From: Neptunitalea lumnitzerae
Lineage (GTDB): Bacteria; Bacteroidota; Bacteroidia; Flavobacteriales; Flavobacteriaceae
NCBI RefSeq assembly: GCF_027924185.1
Contig: NZ_BRVO01000001.1
Coordinates: forward strand, 434,001 to 498,000
DNA length: 64,000 nucleotides
Direction of reading: 5' to 3'
A model generated the notes under the pieces. That model was not told the DNA's origin. It worked only from the letters and a program-made list of their open reading frames with translations, and ran no database searches. A program made the position numbers and the translations under genes. Of the stretch, positions 17,945-28,400 are shown in pieces. How positions within the stretch are numbered: position 1 is the first letter of the stretch; each line of letters starts with the position of its first letter.

Positions 17945-19378
17945 ATGAAAGCAACAGCTAAAACAACTACTAATTTCCGATGGTTTATTTGTACCATGCT
18001 CTTCTTTGCTACTACAATTAATTACATGGACAGACAGGTTCTTTCGCTTACTTGGGCAAATAACATTGCACCTGAGTTTCATTGGACTAATAATGACTAT
18101 GGAAACGTAACTGCTTTATTCTCTATATTCTATGCGATAAGCATGCTTATTGCCGGACCACTTATTGACTGGTTGGGCACTAAAAAAGGATTTTTATGGG
18201 CTATTGGTATATGGTCTTTAGGAGCCTGTTTACATGCTTTTTCAGGTATTTTTACCGCAGGGTATATTACAGGAGAATGGGTATTTAGTTTTAGTGGTGC
18301 TAAAGAAATTATTGAAGGGATAGGAGAAGTAGGTACTGTAGTATCTATTAGTGTAACGTTCTTTATTTTTTCAAGATTAGTATTAGCCTTTGGTGAAGCA
18401 GGTAACTTCCCGGCGGCTATTAAAACAACAGCAGAATATTTCCCTAAAAAAGATAGAGCTTTAGCTACTAGTATTTTTAACGCTGGGGCTACCGTTGGGG
18501 CACTTGGTGCCCCACTTACCATACCCTTTATAGCCAATGCTTACGGCTGGGAAATGGCATTTATACTTATTGGTGCTTTAGGATTTATTTGGATGGGTGT
18601 ATGGATTTTTGTGTATGATAAACCAGAAACCCACAAAAGAGTATCTAAAGATGAGTTAGCATACATCCAACAAGATAATGATATGGATGAGCCTACAGCA
18701 GATGGTAAAAAACGCGGGGTGAACATTTTAAAATGTTTTAACCATAAACAAACCTGGGTATTTTTAGTAGGTAAATTTATGACCGATGGGGTTTGGTGGT
18801 TTTTCCTTTTCTGGACACCAGCTTATTTAAGCGCTATTTACGATATGAATGATACCGAAACAGCATTACCACTATTTATCTTATATGCTATTACATTACT
18901 AGCTATTATAGGTGGTTGGTTACCTAGTTATTTTGTAAATAAAGGAAAAGAACCTTATGATGCGCGTATGAAATCAATGTTCATATTTGCACTCTTCCCT
19001 TTATTAACATTGTTTGCACAACCTTTAGGGCAAATAACCTATTGGATACCTATTGTAATTATAGGTATTGCAGGTGCTGCCCACCAATCTTGGTCGGCTA
19101 ACATATTCTCTGTAGTAGGAGATTTATTCCCAAGAAGAGCCATTGCAACCATTACAGGTATAGGAGGATTAGCTGGTGGTATAGGTTCTTTCTTTATCAA
19201 TAAAGGATCGGGTATGTTATTTGATTATTCAAAAAATACCCAAATGACCTTCTTAGGCTTTAAAGGTGAAGAAGCAGGTTACTTTATCATATTTTGTGTA
19301 TGTGCAGTAGCTTACATGATTGCTTGGGTTGTAATGAAATCACTTTTACCTAAGTACGAACCAGTTACCGATTTATAA
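17945..19378 (+). CDS. MFS hexuronate transporter (ExuT-like, ACS family)
   Basis: Start chosen at 17945 (MKATAKTTTNFRWF), 477 residues; the frame is open from 17921. About twelve hydrophobic segments; the first has the INYMDRQVLSL motif of anion:cation symporters, and loop 2-3 has PLIDWLGTKKGF. By family and context it imports galacturonate or glucuronate across the inner membrane. It lies between the two halves of the uronate pathway genes and has its own structured leader, so it may start a separate transcript with uxaB and uxaA or be only loosely coupled. Confidence 0.88.
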   Translation: MKATAKTTTNFRWFICTMLFFATTINYMDRQVLSLTWANNIAPEFHWTNNDYGNVTALFSIFYAISMLIAGPLIDWLGTKKGFLWAIGIWSLGACLHAFSGIFTAGYITGEWVFSFSGAKEIIEGIGEVGTVVSISVTFFIFSRLVLAFGEAGNFPAAIKTTAEYFPKKDRALATSIFNAGATVGALGAPLTIPFIANAYGWEMAFILIGALGFIWMGVWIFVYDKPETHKRVSKDELAYIQQDNDMDEPTADGKKRGVNILKCFNHKQTWVFLVGKFMTDGVWWFFLFWTPAYLSAIYDMNDTETALPLFILYAITLLAIIGGWLPSYFVNKGKEPYDARMKSMFIFALFPLLTLFAQPLGQITYWIPIVIIGIAGAAHQSWSANIFSVVGDLFPRRAIATITGIGGLAGGIGSFFINKGSGMLFDYSKNTQMTFLGFKGEEAGYFIIFCVCAVAYMIAWVVMKSLLPKYEPVTDL

Positions 19379-19539
19379 ATGAAAATATACTTTTAAATTA
19401 TTACAGCGTAATTTAAATAGATAAAAAGCTTTAACTAATTTAGCATTAGCTAAAGAATAGGTAGTTTAATTTAGAAAGGCGTTGGAAAATGTACGTTTTC
19501 CAACGCTTATAAAAACAAAACCCATAAAACCTAAAACGT
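19379..19539 (+). terminator. hairpin after the transporter gene (terminator-like)
   Basis: A strong hairpin GCGTTGGAAAA/TTTTCCAACGC (19479-19489 and 19496-19506, loop TGTACG) is followed by TTAT, a poor T-run. A smaller hairpin TTTAGC/GCTAAA lies at 19439-19454. They may terminate or attenuate transcription, or shield the 3' end, before uxaB. Confidence 0.5.
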
Positions 19540-21006
19540 ATGTCAGTAGAAAATAATACACGCTTACTAACCAGAGCAAATGTTGGCCTGGAAGCAAAAT
19601 TACCTATCAAGGTAATACAATTTGGCGAAGGTAATTTTTTAAGAGCCTTTGTAGATTATGCTATTCAACAGCTTAATACAAAAGCTGGAAAATCTTTTGG
19701 GGTTTCAGTTGTGCAACCGATTGCACAAGGAATGGTGAATATGCTAGAAGAACAAGATGGACTATATACCCTATTTATGAAAGGGGTTAAAAAAGGAGAA
19801 GAAATTCAGGAAAAAGAATTAATCTCTAATATTGTTAGCACTATTAATCCATACACTGATTATAATGCTTATTTAGCACTAGCAAAAGAAGAAGGACTTG
19901 AGTTTATCATTTCTAACACTACAGAAGCAGGAATTGCGTATGTACCTTCTGACAAACCTGATATGCAACCACCGTCTTCATTCCCTGCTAAATTAACGTA
20001 TTTGCTATACAAACGATTTGAGCATTTTAATGGAGCTGAAGATAAAGGAGTTACCATTATACCTTGTGAACTAATTAACTACAATGCAGACACCTTAAAA
20101 GATTACATTTTTAAGTATATAGATGATTGGAGTCTAGATGGTGAATTTAAAGTATGGTTAAACAATACTTGTACCTTTCATAATACATTGGTAGATAGAA
20201 TTGTACCTGGATATCCGAAAGACCAAATTGAAGAGTACAACGCTCAATTAGACTATAAAGATAACCTTATTGTAACAGCAGAAGTTTTCTTCTTATGGGT
20301 TATAGAAGGTGATGAAAAATTAAAAGAGAAACTGCCATTTGACAAAACTGATTTGAATGTATTGGTAGTAGAAGATATGCAACCATACCGTACCCGTAAA
20401 GTACGTATTTTGAATGGTGCACATACCAGTATGGTACCATTTGGTTTATTATACGGTAAAACAACCGTTAAAGAAACGGTAGACGACGAGTTTACAGGAG
20501 ACTTTATACAAAAAGCAGTGTTTAAAGAAATTATTGAAACACTGGATATGGAAAAAGAAGCACTAGATAAATTTGCCGAAGAGGTATTTGACCGTTTTAG
20601 AAATCCGTTTATTAAACATAATTTATCCAGTATTGCACTCAACTCTATTTCAAAATTTAAAGTACGTGTATTACCAAGTTTATTAGGCTATGTTGAAAAA
20701 CATGAAAAGCTACCTGTTCATTTAACGTTTGCTTTTGCTTGTCTTATCCGTTTCTACAAAGGAGATTGGAATGGTAGTACAATGCCTATTAATGATGATG
20801 CTACAATTGTAGACTTTATACAAAAAGCTTGGGCTACCAATGAGTATGCAACCGTTACAGAAAAAGTATTAGGTAATAGCCTTTTCTGGGATAAAGACCT
20901 TACCAAAGTAGACGGGTTAAGCAAGGCAATTACATTAGCACTACAAGAACTAGATGCTAATGGTGTGAAAGTAGCCTACGGAAATTTTAGTCAACTATAC
21001 GCATAA
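19540..21006 (+). CDS. uxaB: tagaturonate reductase (altronate oxidoreductase)
   Basis: 488 residues. The N-terminal IQFGEGNFLRAFVDYAIQQLN is the NAD-binding start of the mannitol-dehydrogenase family in its UxaB form, and the central VRILNGAHTSMVPFG is the conserved substrate/catalytic region (Lys/Asn/His). It reduces tagaturonate to altronate. uxaA follows after 10 bases. Confidence 0.95.
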   Translation: MSVENNTRLLTRANVGLEAKLPIKVIQFGEGNFLRAFVDYAIQQLNTKAGKSFGVSVVQPIAQGMVNMLEEQDGLYTLFMKGVKKGEEIQEKELISNIVSTINPYTDYNAYLALAKEEGLEFIISNTTEAGIAYVPSDKPDMQPPSSFPAKLTYLLYKRFEHFNGAEDKGVTIIPCELINYNADTLKDYIFKYIDDWSLDGEFKVWLNNTCTFHNTLVDRIVPGYPKDQIEEYNAQLDYKDNLIVTAEVFFLWVIEGDEKLKEKLPFDKTDLNVLVVEDMQPYRTRKVRILNGAHTSMVPFGLLYGKTTVKETVDDEFTGDFIQKAVFKEIIETLDMEKEALDKFAEEVFDRFRNPFIKHNLSSIALNSISKFKVRVLPSLLGYVEKHEKLPVHLTFAFACLIRFYKGDWNGSTMPINDDATIVDFIQKAWATNEYATVTEKVLGNSLFWDKDLTKVDGLSKAITLALQELDANGVKVAYGNFSQLYA

Positions 21007-21016
21007 CACCAAAACC

Positions 21017-22627
21017 ATGCAAAAGAGATTAATTAAAGTACATAAAGATGACAATGTAGCGGTTGCCTTAACTAACTTAAAGGCAGGCGAAACCATTGTA
21101 CTAGAAGACACCGAGTATACGGTACTAACCGATACCAAAGCAAAACACAAAATTGCTACTACTGATATGGCCGTTGGAGATGAAATAATCATGTACGGAG
21201 TATTGGTGGGTAAAGCAAGTGAGTTTATTGCTAAAGGAGGGGTACTTACTACAGAAAATGTAAAGCACCAAAGTGCAAAAGTATCAGGTAAAACCGCCGA
21301 TTTTAATTGGACAGCTCCAGATGTTTCTAAATGGAATGATGCCACCTTTATGGGATATCACCGTGAAGATGGCCAAGTAGGCACTGCTAATGTATGGTTA
21401 TTCTTTCCGTTAGTATTTTGTGAAAACAGAAACATTGAAGTGCTAAAAGAAATTTTTGAAAAAGAATTGTTGCACCAAGATGTTAGTAAACACAGACGTT
21501 TATTACGCTCGCTTATTAACAATACAGGAGACGACACTCCAGAAGTTGAAGAAAGTACCAGAGTTTTTGAAAATGTAGATGTAAAATTTATTACCCATCA
21601 AGGAGGTTGTGGCGGTATTAGACAAGACTCTGAAACACTTGCTAGATTACTTGCTGGTTACGTAAACAACCCAAATGTAGCCGGGGCTACAGTATTAAGT
21701 TTAGGGTGTCAAAACCTACAAATACAAATATTTAAAGATGCGTTAGCAGCTATTAGTCCAGATAGCTCTAAACCTGTACTTATTTACGAACAACAACAAA
21801 TGGGTACGGTAGAAGAAATGCTAAACGTAATTATACAAGACTCTTTTGAGGCTATCAAAAAGGCCAATAATATAGAGCGTAAGCCTACTCCTATCTCTAA
21901 ACTAAAAATAGGTTTAGAATGTGGCGGGTCAGACGGATTCTCAGGTATTTCAGCCAACCCAACCCTAGGTCATGTATCAGATATTATGGCGGCTGTAAAA
22001 GGTACAGCTATCTTATCGGAATTCCCTGAGCTTTGTGGTGTAGAACAAGAATTGGTTAACCGCTGTGTAGATACTGAGAAAGCTGATAAATTCTTAGAAT
22101 TAATGAAAGCTTTTGAAGCTTCTGTAGTAGCTGCCGGTTCTGGTTTTGATATGAACCCATCACCAGGAAATATCAAAGATGGGCTTATTACCGATGCTAT
22201 GAAATCAGCCGGTGCGGCTAAAAAAGGAGGTACTTCACCAGTAGAAGATATTTTAGATTATGGAGAGTATGTTACCAAATCAGGTCTTAACTTATTGTGT
22301 ACACCGGGTAACGATGTTGAAAGTACAACTGCCATGGCAGGTTCTGGTGCAAACATTATTCTCTTTACTACAGGATTAGGCACCCCTACTGGGAACCCAA
22401 TTACCCCAGTAATCAAGGTATCATCTAATTCAGAAATGGCTATTAAAATGCCTGATATAATTGATTTTGACTCGGGTGCTGTAGTACGCGGTGAAAAATC
22501 TATAGAAGAAATGGGTGATGAACTTATGGAGTTTATCATAAAAGTAGCTAGTGGCGATATAGAAACCAAAGCTGCTAAACTAAACCAAAGTGATTTTATT
22601 CCTTGGAAACGAGGAGTTTCGTTATAA
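21017..22627 (+). CDS. uxaA: altronate dehydratase
   Basis: 536 residues, the long two-domain form: an N-terminal SAF domain (about residues 1-90) fused to the dehydratase body. Conserved stretches include GYHREDGQVGTAN, the Cys-containing THQGGCGG, LGCQNLQ and GLECGGSDGFSGISANP, consistent with an Fe-dependent enzyme. It dehydrates altronate to 2-keto-3-deoxygluconate, joining the KduD branch at KdgK. It ends convergently with lacI, with a weak TGAGTT/AACTCA hairpin between. Confidence 0.95.
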   Translation: MQKRLIKVHKDDNVAVALTNLKAGETIVLEDTEYTVLTDTKAKHKIATTDMAVGDEIIMYGVLVGKASEFIAKGGVLTTENVKHQSAKVSGKTADFNWTAPDVSKWNDATFMGYHREDGQVGTANVWLFFPLVFCENRNIEVLKEIFEKELLHQDVSKHRRLLRSLINNTGDDTPEVEESTRVFENVDVKFITHQGGCGGIRQDSETLARLLAGYVNNPNVAGATVLSLGCQNLQIQIFKDALAAISPDSSKPVLIYEQQQMGTVEEMLNVIIQDSFEAIKKANNIERKPTPISKLKIGLECGGSDGFSGISANPTLGHVSDIMAAVKGTAILSEFPELCGVEQELVNRCVDTEKADKFLELMKAFEASVVAAGSGFDMNPSPGNIKDGLITDAMKSAGAAKKGGTSPVEDILDYGEYVTKSGLNLLCTPGNDVESTTAMAGSGANIILFTTGLGTPTGNPITPVIKVSSNSEMAIKMPDIIDFDSGAVVRGEKSIEEMGDELMEFIIKVASGDIETKAAKLNQSDFIPWKRGVSL

Positions 22628-22652
22628 GAAAATATTGAGTTATCGTTCTAAC

Positions 22653-23690
22653 TCATATTTGTTTGTTGTTTGCTGTTAACTTTGAAGAGGACTTTCTCAC
22701 GATTAATTCGGGGGAAAGTTCTACTTTTTTCATAATCTTTAAGTTAGGCTCTTTCATCTGTTCTAAAAATACGCGCGCTGCAGTTTTACCCATCTCTACC
22801 GGTGACTGATCTACTGTTGACATTGATAACTCCATAAACTGTGTAAACGGTTCATTACTAAAACCTACCACAGCAAAATCATCGGGCACTTTAATTCCTA
22901 AGACATTCAGTTGTTGTATGGCACCCAAGGCTGCATAATCACTAGCAGAAAATATAGCATCTGGGGCATTCTTAAGCTTAAGCAATTTTTTTATTGCCTT
23001 TTCCCCTGCGTCTATATCACTTTTCGTGGTAATTAAATAGTCATCATTATATGCAATATCATGATCTTCTAAAGCCTGCTTATAGCCCTCAAATCGATGT
23101 TTGTAAATAGGTAAAGCCAAATCAACAGTAGCGTGGGCAATACGTGTACAGCCCACATCAATTAAGTGTTTAGTAGCCATATACCCCCCTTGAAAATCGT
23201 TTATCGTAACGGTACTCACACCATCCATTTCTTTTATTCTATCAAAAAACACAAGCGGTGTGTTACTTTTAAGTATTTTTTTAAAATGACGCACTTGTTG
23301 CGTGGTCTTAGAAACCGACATTAAAATACCATCTACCTGTGCATTCAATAAATTCTGTACGGTTTCCTCTTCCTTTTTAGCATCTTCATGTGTCTGACAA
23401 ATAATTACATGATAGCCCTTAGGGTATAACTCTTCTTCTATACCTCTAATAATAGATGAGAAAAAGTTTCTATTAATAAAAGGAACAATAACCCCTACAT
23501 TATGACTTTTACCACTTTTTAAAGCTAATGCAAAACGGTTTTGTTCATAATTCATCTTCTTAGCTGTTTCCATAACCAAGGTTTTGGTGGCTTCGCTAAT
23601 TTTAGGATTATTATTAAGTGCTCTAGAAACTGTTGCCGCGGTAATATTTAATGCCTTGGCAATATCATATATGGTAACTTTTTCTTTCAT
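22653..23690 (-). CDS. LacI-family transcriptional regulator
   Basis: Start chosen at 23690 (MKEKVTIYDIAKAL), 345 residues; the longer frame to 23753 runs through the operator. The N-terminal helix-turn-helix IYDIAKALNITAATVSRALN and hinge (about residues 4-60) are followed by a periplasmic-binding-protein-like ligand domain starting NVGVIVPFINRNFFSSIIRGIEE. It probably represses both pectin operons and itself through the palindromes at 12851, 23914 and 23740. The inducer cannot be read; a pathway intermediate such as KDG would be usual for this kind of regulator. Confidence 0.93.
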   Translation of the reverse strand: MKEKVTIYDIAKALNITAATVSRALNNNPKISEATKTLVMETAKKMNYEQNRFALALKSGKSHNVGVIVPFINRNFFSSIIRGIEEELYPKGYHVIICQTHEDAKKEEETVQNLLNAQVDGILMSVSKTTQQVRHFKKILKSNTPLVFFDRIKEMDGVSTVTINDFQGGYMATKHLIDVGCTRIAHATVDLALPIYKHRFEGYKQALEDHDIAYNDDYLITTKSDIDAGEKAIKKLLKLKNAPDAIFSASDYAALGAIQQLNVLGIKVPDDFAVVGFSNEPFTQFMELSMSTVDQSPVEMGKTAARVFLEQMKEPNLKIMKKVELSPELIVRKSSSKLTANNKQI

Positions 23691-23739
23691 CAGAAGAACT
23701 TTAAATGGCGAATATAGATAAGTTTTGATTAAAGTTTGT

Positions 23740-23751
23740 GTAATCGATAAC
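23740..23751 (-). promoter_or_regulatory. LacI-family operator upstream of the regulator gene
   Basis: GTAATCGATAAC, one mismatch from the perfect palindrome at 12851. On the minus strand it lies ~50 bases upstream of the lacI start and ~24 bases upstream of a TATATTCG element (23709-23716), so bound repressor would cover the -33 region, suggesting autoregulation. Confidence 0.6.
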
Positions 23752-23904
23752 ATTTACCTGAAACACAAATTACTAAAACGTTGTAATATACTATAAATTT
23801 CCCAATAAAAACAGGAGTTTTGACAATATGAAACTTATCATTGCTAAATTTTACCTATCAGTCATTTTTTTTATGTAAAAATTTGATTTTTCATATTATT
23901 TACT

Positions 23905-23926
23905 TAGATTCGTGCAATCGATTACA
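23905..23926 (+). promoter_or_regulatory. promoter -7 element with LacI-family operator before the GH28/susCD genes
   Basis: TAGATTCG (23905-23912, one mismatch to TAnnTTTG) is followed at once by TGCAATCGATTACA (23913-23926). Order and spacing are the same as at 12842-12863, so the same repressor should act on both catabolic units. The long gap 23760-23904 holds no gene and no other feature I can identify. Confidence 0.7.
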
Positions 23927-23955
23927 TAATTCAGGTTTTTAACAATTAAAATCTT

Positions 23956-25410
23956 ATGTTTAGAAAGATCTCAACCAACAGATTAACCAAGGTATTTACT
24001 GTACCATTATTGGCCCTTTTTGTAGCAAGTTGTGCAACAGACACTAAAAAGGATTCAAAAGAAAATGGTTCTTCCCCTATGGATACCGCATGGAAACAAG
24101 CAGAAAACATTATTAACACCGTTAAAGCACCTACTTTTAAAGATAAGGTATATAACATTACCGATTTTGGAGGGGTTGCTGATGGTACCACTAAAAATAC
24201 AGAAGCTTTTAAAAAAGCTATTGAAACCTGCCATACCGAAGGAGGTGGGACTGTTTTAGTACCAGAAGGCACTTATTTAACAGGTGCAATTCACTTAAAA
24301 AGTAATGTAAACCTACATCTTAATAAAGGTGCAGAGGTATTATTTTCTAAAGATACTTTAGATTATTTACCTATGGTGCACACTTCTTATGAAGGGGTAG
24401 AATTAATGAACTACTCCCCTCTTATTTATGCCAAAGGAGCTAAAAACATTGGCGTAACTGGTGAAGGTACATTTAACGGCCAAGCTGATAATACCAATTG
24501 GTGGCCTTGGTGTGGTGCTGGGCATTACGGTTATGCAGAAGGCACACCAGCGCAACGTGCACCTCACAATTTACCGAGATTACGCACTATGAATGAGAAT
24601 AACACTCCTGTAGAAGAGCGTACTTTTGGTCCCGGACATCAACTAAGACCATTATTTTTTCAAGTACTGGAGTGCGAAAACGTTATCGTGCAAGGGGTTA
24701 CTTTTACAAACGCACCATTCTGGGTAATTCATCCATTAAAATCACAAAACATATTGGTAGACGGCGTTACCGTTAACAGTCACGGGCCAAATAACGATGG
24801 TTGCGACCCTGAATATTGTAAAAATGTAGTAATTCAAAATTGTACATTTAATACCGGTGATGACTGTATAGCCATTAAATCGGGTAGAAATAACGATGGT
24901 AGACGCGTAAACATACCTAGTGAAAATATAGTAGTTCAAAACTGTACCATGGCCGATGGGCACGGAGGTGTAGTTATGGGTAGCGAAATATCTGCTGGCG
25001 TACGCAATGTATACGTTAGAGACTGTAAAATGGATAGCCCTAACCTAGATAGAGCTATACGTATTAAAACAAACACCTTAAGAGGTGGCTTTGTGGAAGG
25101 CGTTTATGTAAAAGACCTTGAGGTTGGCCAAGTAAAAGAAGCAGTACTAAAAATAAACACCTTTTATGGTATTTATGAAAACCAAGAGGGTGAGTTTATG
25201 CCAACTATTAAAGACATCTATCTACAAAATGTAGCGGTTAAAAATGGTGGTAAATATGGTATCTTAATTAAAGGTAGACCACAAGCTCCTGCTAAAAACA
25301 TTACGCTAGAAAATGTAACTATTGAAAAAGCTCAAAACGTTACTTCTATAGAAAATGCAGAAAATATAACATACATCAATACTCACATAAATCAACAGTT
25401 AATGAAATAA
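23956..25410 (+). CDS. GH28 polygalacturonase, lipoprotein
   Basis: 484 residues with a lipoprotein signal (LLALFVASC, Cys26). A right-handed beta-helix with the GH28 catalytic set in canonical form: NNDGCDPE (Asp), TGDDCIAIKSG (Asp pair), GHGGVVMGSE (His) and RAIRIKTN (Arg/Lys). It hydrolyses alpha-1,4 galacturonan, probably exo-acting or on oligogalacturonides, at the cell surface or in the periplasm. First gene after the second LacI operator, 48 bases before susC. Confidence 0.93.
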   Translation: MFRKISTNRLTKVFTVPLLALFVASCATDTKKDSKENGSSPMDTAWKQAENIINTVKAPTFKDKVYNITDFGGVADGTTKNTEAFKKAIETCHTEGGGTVLVPEGTYLTGAIHLKSNVNLHLNKGAEVLFSKDTLDYLPMVHTSYEGVELMNYSPLIYAKGAKNIGVTGEGTFNGQADNTNWWPWCGAGHYGYAEGTPAQRAPHNLPRLRTMNENNTPVEERTFGPGHQLRPLFFQVLECENVIVQGVTFTNAPFWVIHPLKSQNILVDGVTVNSHGPNNDGCDPEYCKNVVIQNCTFNTGDDCIAIKSGRNNDGRRVNIPSENIVVQNCTMADGHGGVVMGSEISAGVRNVYVRDCKMDSPNLDRAIRIKTNTLRGGFVEGVYVKDLEVGQVKEAVLKINTFYGIYENQEGEFMPTIKDIYLQNVAVKNGGKYGILIKGRPQAPAKNITLENVTIEKAQNVTSIENAENITYINTHINQQLMK

Positions 25411-25458
25411 ACCTAGTCAATTTAAATAATACTAATCCAAATATAAATTTTTTACATC

Positions 25459-28400
25459 ATGAGATTTAATTCATTCAAGCTAGTAACCACCCGTAGGTTA
25501 CTAACTATAATCTGCACATTTTGCCTAGTGCTACTCACAGGCACTATGTCTGCGCAAACTTCGCGCACTATTACAGGTACCATAGTTGAAGAGGGTACTA
25601 ACATACCGCTTCCTGGGGTTAATGTAATAGAAAAAGGCACAAGTAACGGTACTTCAACAGACTTTGACGGAAACTTTTCGATTACCGTTTCTAGTAATGA
25701 TGCTATTCTGGAGATTAGCTACATTGGGTTTACTCCACAAGAATATAGCACCGAAGGTATAACCACATTAGACATTGTTCTAGTACCTAATACCGAAGCA
25801 TTAGACGAGGTAGTTGTTGTTGGGTATGGTACACAGAAAAAATCTGATTTAACCGGTGCTATTGGTAGTGTAGATGCCGAAGCAATTACCGAAAGAAACA
25901 TGACCAACCCTTTAGAGGCTTTACAAGGTAACGTTGCCGGGGTTCAAATTAGCAACTCAACTGGTAGAATTGGTGATGGTTTTAATATTTCTATTCGTGG
26001 TAACGGATCGCTAGGTAATGGTAACTCACCATTATTTGTAGTAGATGGGGTGCCTACTGATAATATTGACTTCTTGAACCCACAGGATATTGCTCAGATG
26101 GATATTCTTAAAGATGCATCTTCTACTGCAATTTACGGTTCTAGAGGGGCTAATGGGGTAGTTATGATTACTACTAAAAACGGTACTCAAGCTAAAGGTG
26201 GTTTGTCGGTGTCTGTAGATAGTTATATTGGTTTTAAAGAAACTGCCAGACTTCCTGAAATGATGGACGGGCAAACATGGTGGAGATATCACCAATCTGC
26301 TTATTTAGCTACTGCCGCTACAGACCCTAACACAGGTACTGTTACAGAACAAACTTTATATGATGCTGTTATCAATACAAACAACTCAGAACTTTTAAGA
26401 AGAGCTACTGAAAATGAGTACTATGACTGGTACGACATTATGCTTAAATCTGGTTTTCAAAGTAATAACTTCGTAAATGTATCGGGTAGAGCTGATAATG
26501 GTTTAGGATATAACATTGGTTTAGGGTACCAAACAGAAACTGGTAACATAGAAAATGAATCGTTAGATAAATATACCTTCAATTTAGGTTTAGATCATCG
26601 TATTAACGAAAAACTTACCTTAGGAGCTAGCATGAAAGTTTCTTTAACTGATAACCAAAGAGGTAGTGACCAAGCAATGCGTGATGCTTTCCGTTTAAAT
26701 CCGTTTTTAAGTCCTTATGGCTTAGATGGAGAGCTATATGAACTACCTGGTAAGCTTAGAGATGCCGACGGTAATTTTATCATCAACAAAACAAGTACTT
26801 ATAACCCAGTACTTACCGTACAAAATACAACAGACGAAATTAGAAGATGGAGAGCTATTGGTAACGCTTTTATACAATACAAACCAATTGAATGGTTAAC
26901 CTTAAAATCTAATTTCTCTTCATCAATGTCTAACTACAGAAGAGGACGTTATTGGGGACTACGCTCAGAAAGAGGTGCTTCTTTAGGCGAAGCTTCTGCT
27001 GATATTAATAAGAATGAGAACTTTAACTATACTTGGGATAACCAAGCTACAATTGACTATACTTTTGAAGATAAGCACGCCTTTAACTTCTTAATGTTAC
27101 AGAGTATTTATGTAGACAGATCTGAGAATACTTCACAGTTTGCAAATGGTTTCCCTTTTGATACAGGATTCTATAACACAGGATCAGGAGCACAGAGTTC
27201 TTATAACATTGGATCTGGATACTCCAAAACACAACTTAGCTCATATGCACTACGTTTAAACTATGTGTACGATGACAAATACCTATTAACAGTTTCTACT
27301 AGATGGGATGGTTCTTCTTTATTCCCTGAAGAATATCGTTGGGATAGCTTCCCTTCTGCTGCTATCGGTTGGAGAATTAGTCAAGAAGAGTTTTTGAAAA
27401 ACAACAAAACTATTTCTAACTTAAAACTTAGACTTAGTTACGGTTACAGTGGTAACAATGTAATAGACCCATACTCTACTGTAAATACTCTTGATGGCCA
27501 AACCTATTATGATTACAATGGAACTGCTGCAAACGGATGGATTCCTACAAGTTTATCTAACAGACGTTTAGCTTGGGAAAAAACAAGAGAATATAACTTA
27601 GGACTTGATTTTGGAATTTTTAAAAGTAGAATTTCTGGATCTGTTGAATTATACGATCGTTTATCAGAAGACATCTTAATGAGTCAAGATTTACCAAGTG
27701 AATCTGGTTGGCCAAGTATCAACTCAAATGTTGGTAAAGTGAGTAATAAAGGTATTGAAGTTGCCTTAAATACAAACATTATTAACTCTGGTAAACTAAG
27801 ATGGGATGTAAACTTAACGTATACCAAAAACGTTAATGAGATTAAAGAACTATATGACCAAACAGAAGATGATGATATAGGTAACGGATGGTTTATTGGT
27901 GAAAACATAAACTCTTATTATAACTATGTTTTTGATGGGGTTTGGCAAGCAGACGAAGCAGCAGAAGCAGCTTCTTACAACCAATCTGAAGGACAAGCAA
28001 AAGTGAAAGATATCAACGGTGATGGGCAAATTACACCAGATGACCGTGTGATACTAGGTAACCCAGACCCTGATTGGGCAGGTAGTTTATTTACCAAATT
28101 AAGTTATGGTCAGTGGGATTTATCTGCTTCAATTATAACTAACCAAGGTAACTTTGTATATAGTAACTTCCACTCAAACTTTACAAATGTTAGAGATAGA
28201 GGTAGACAAAAACAAGACATTTACTGGTACATTCCAGAAAACGATGCAGGGTTACCAGCACAAGCTTCAAACAGTTATCCACAACCACGTAACGAAGGTA
28301 CTTACTGGATAAATGATAATGTTGGTTACTACCGTGATGCTTCTTTTGTAAAAGTTAAAAATATTTCACTAGGATATAGAGTACCAAAATCAGCACTTGA

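Noticed and set aside
20476-20492. GTAGACGACGAG inside uxaB resembling a LytTR-type half-site
   Set aside because: It lies in coding sequence, has no partner repeat and no -7 element downstream.
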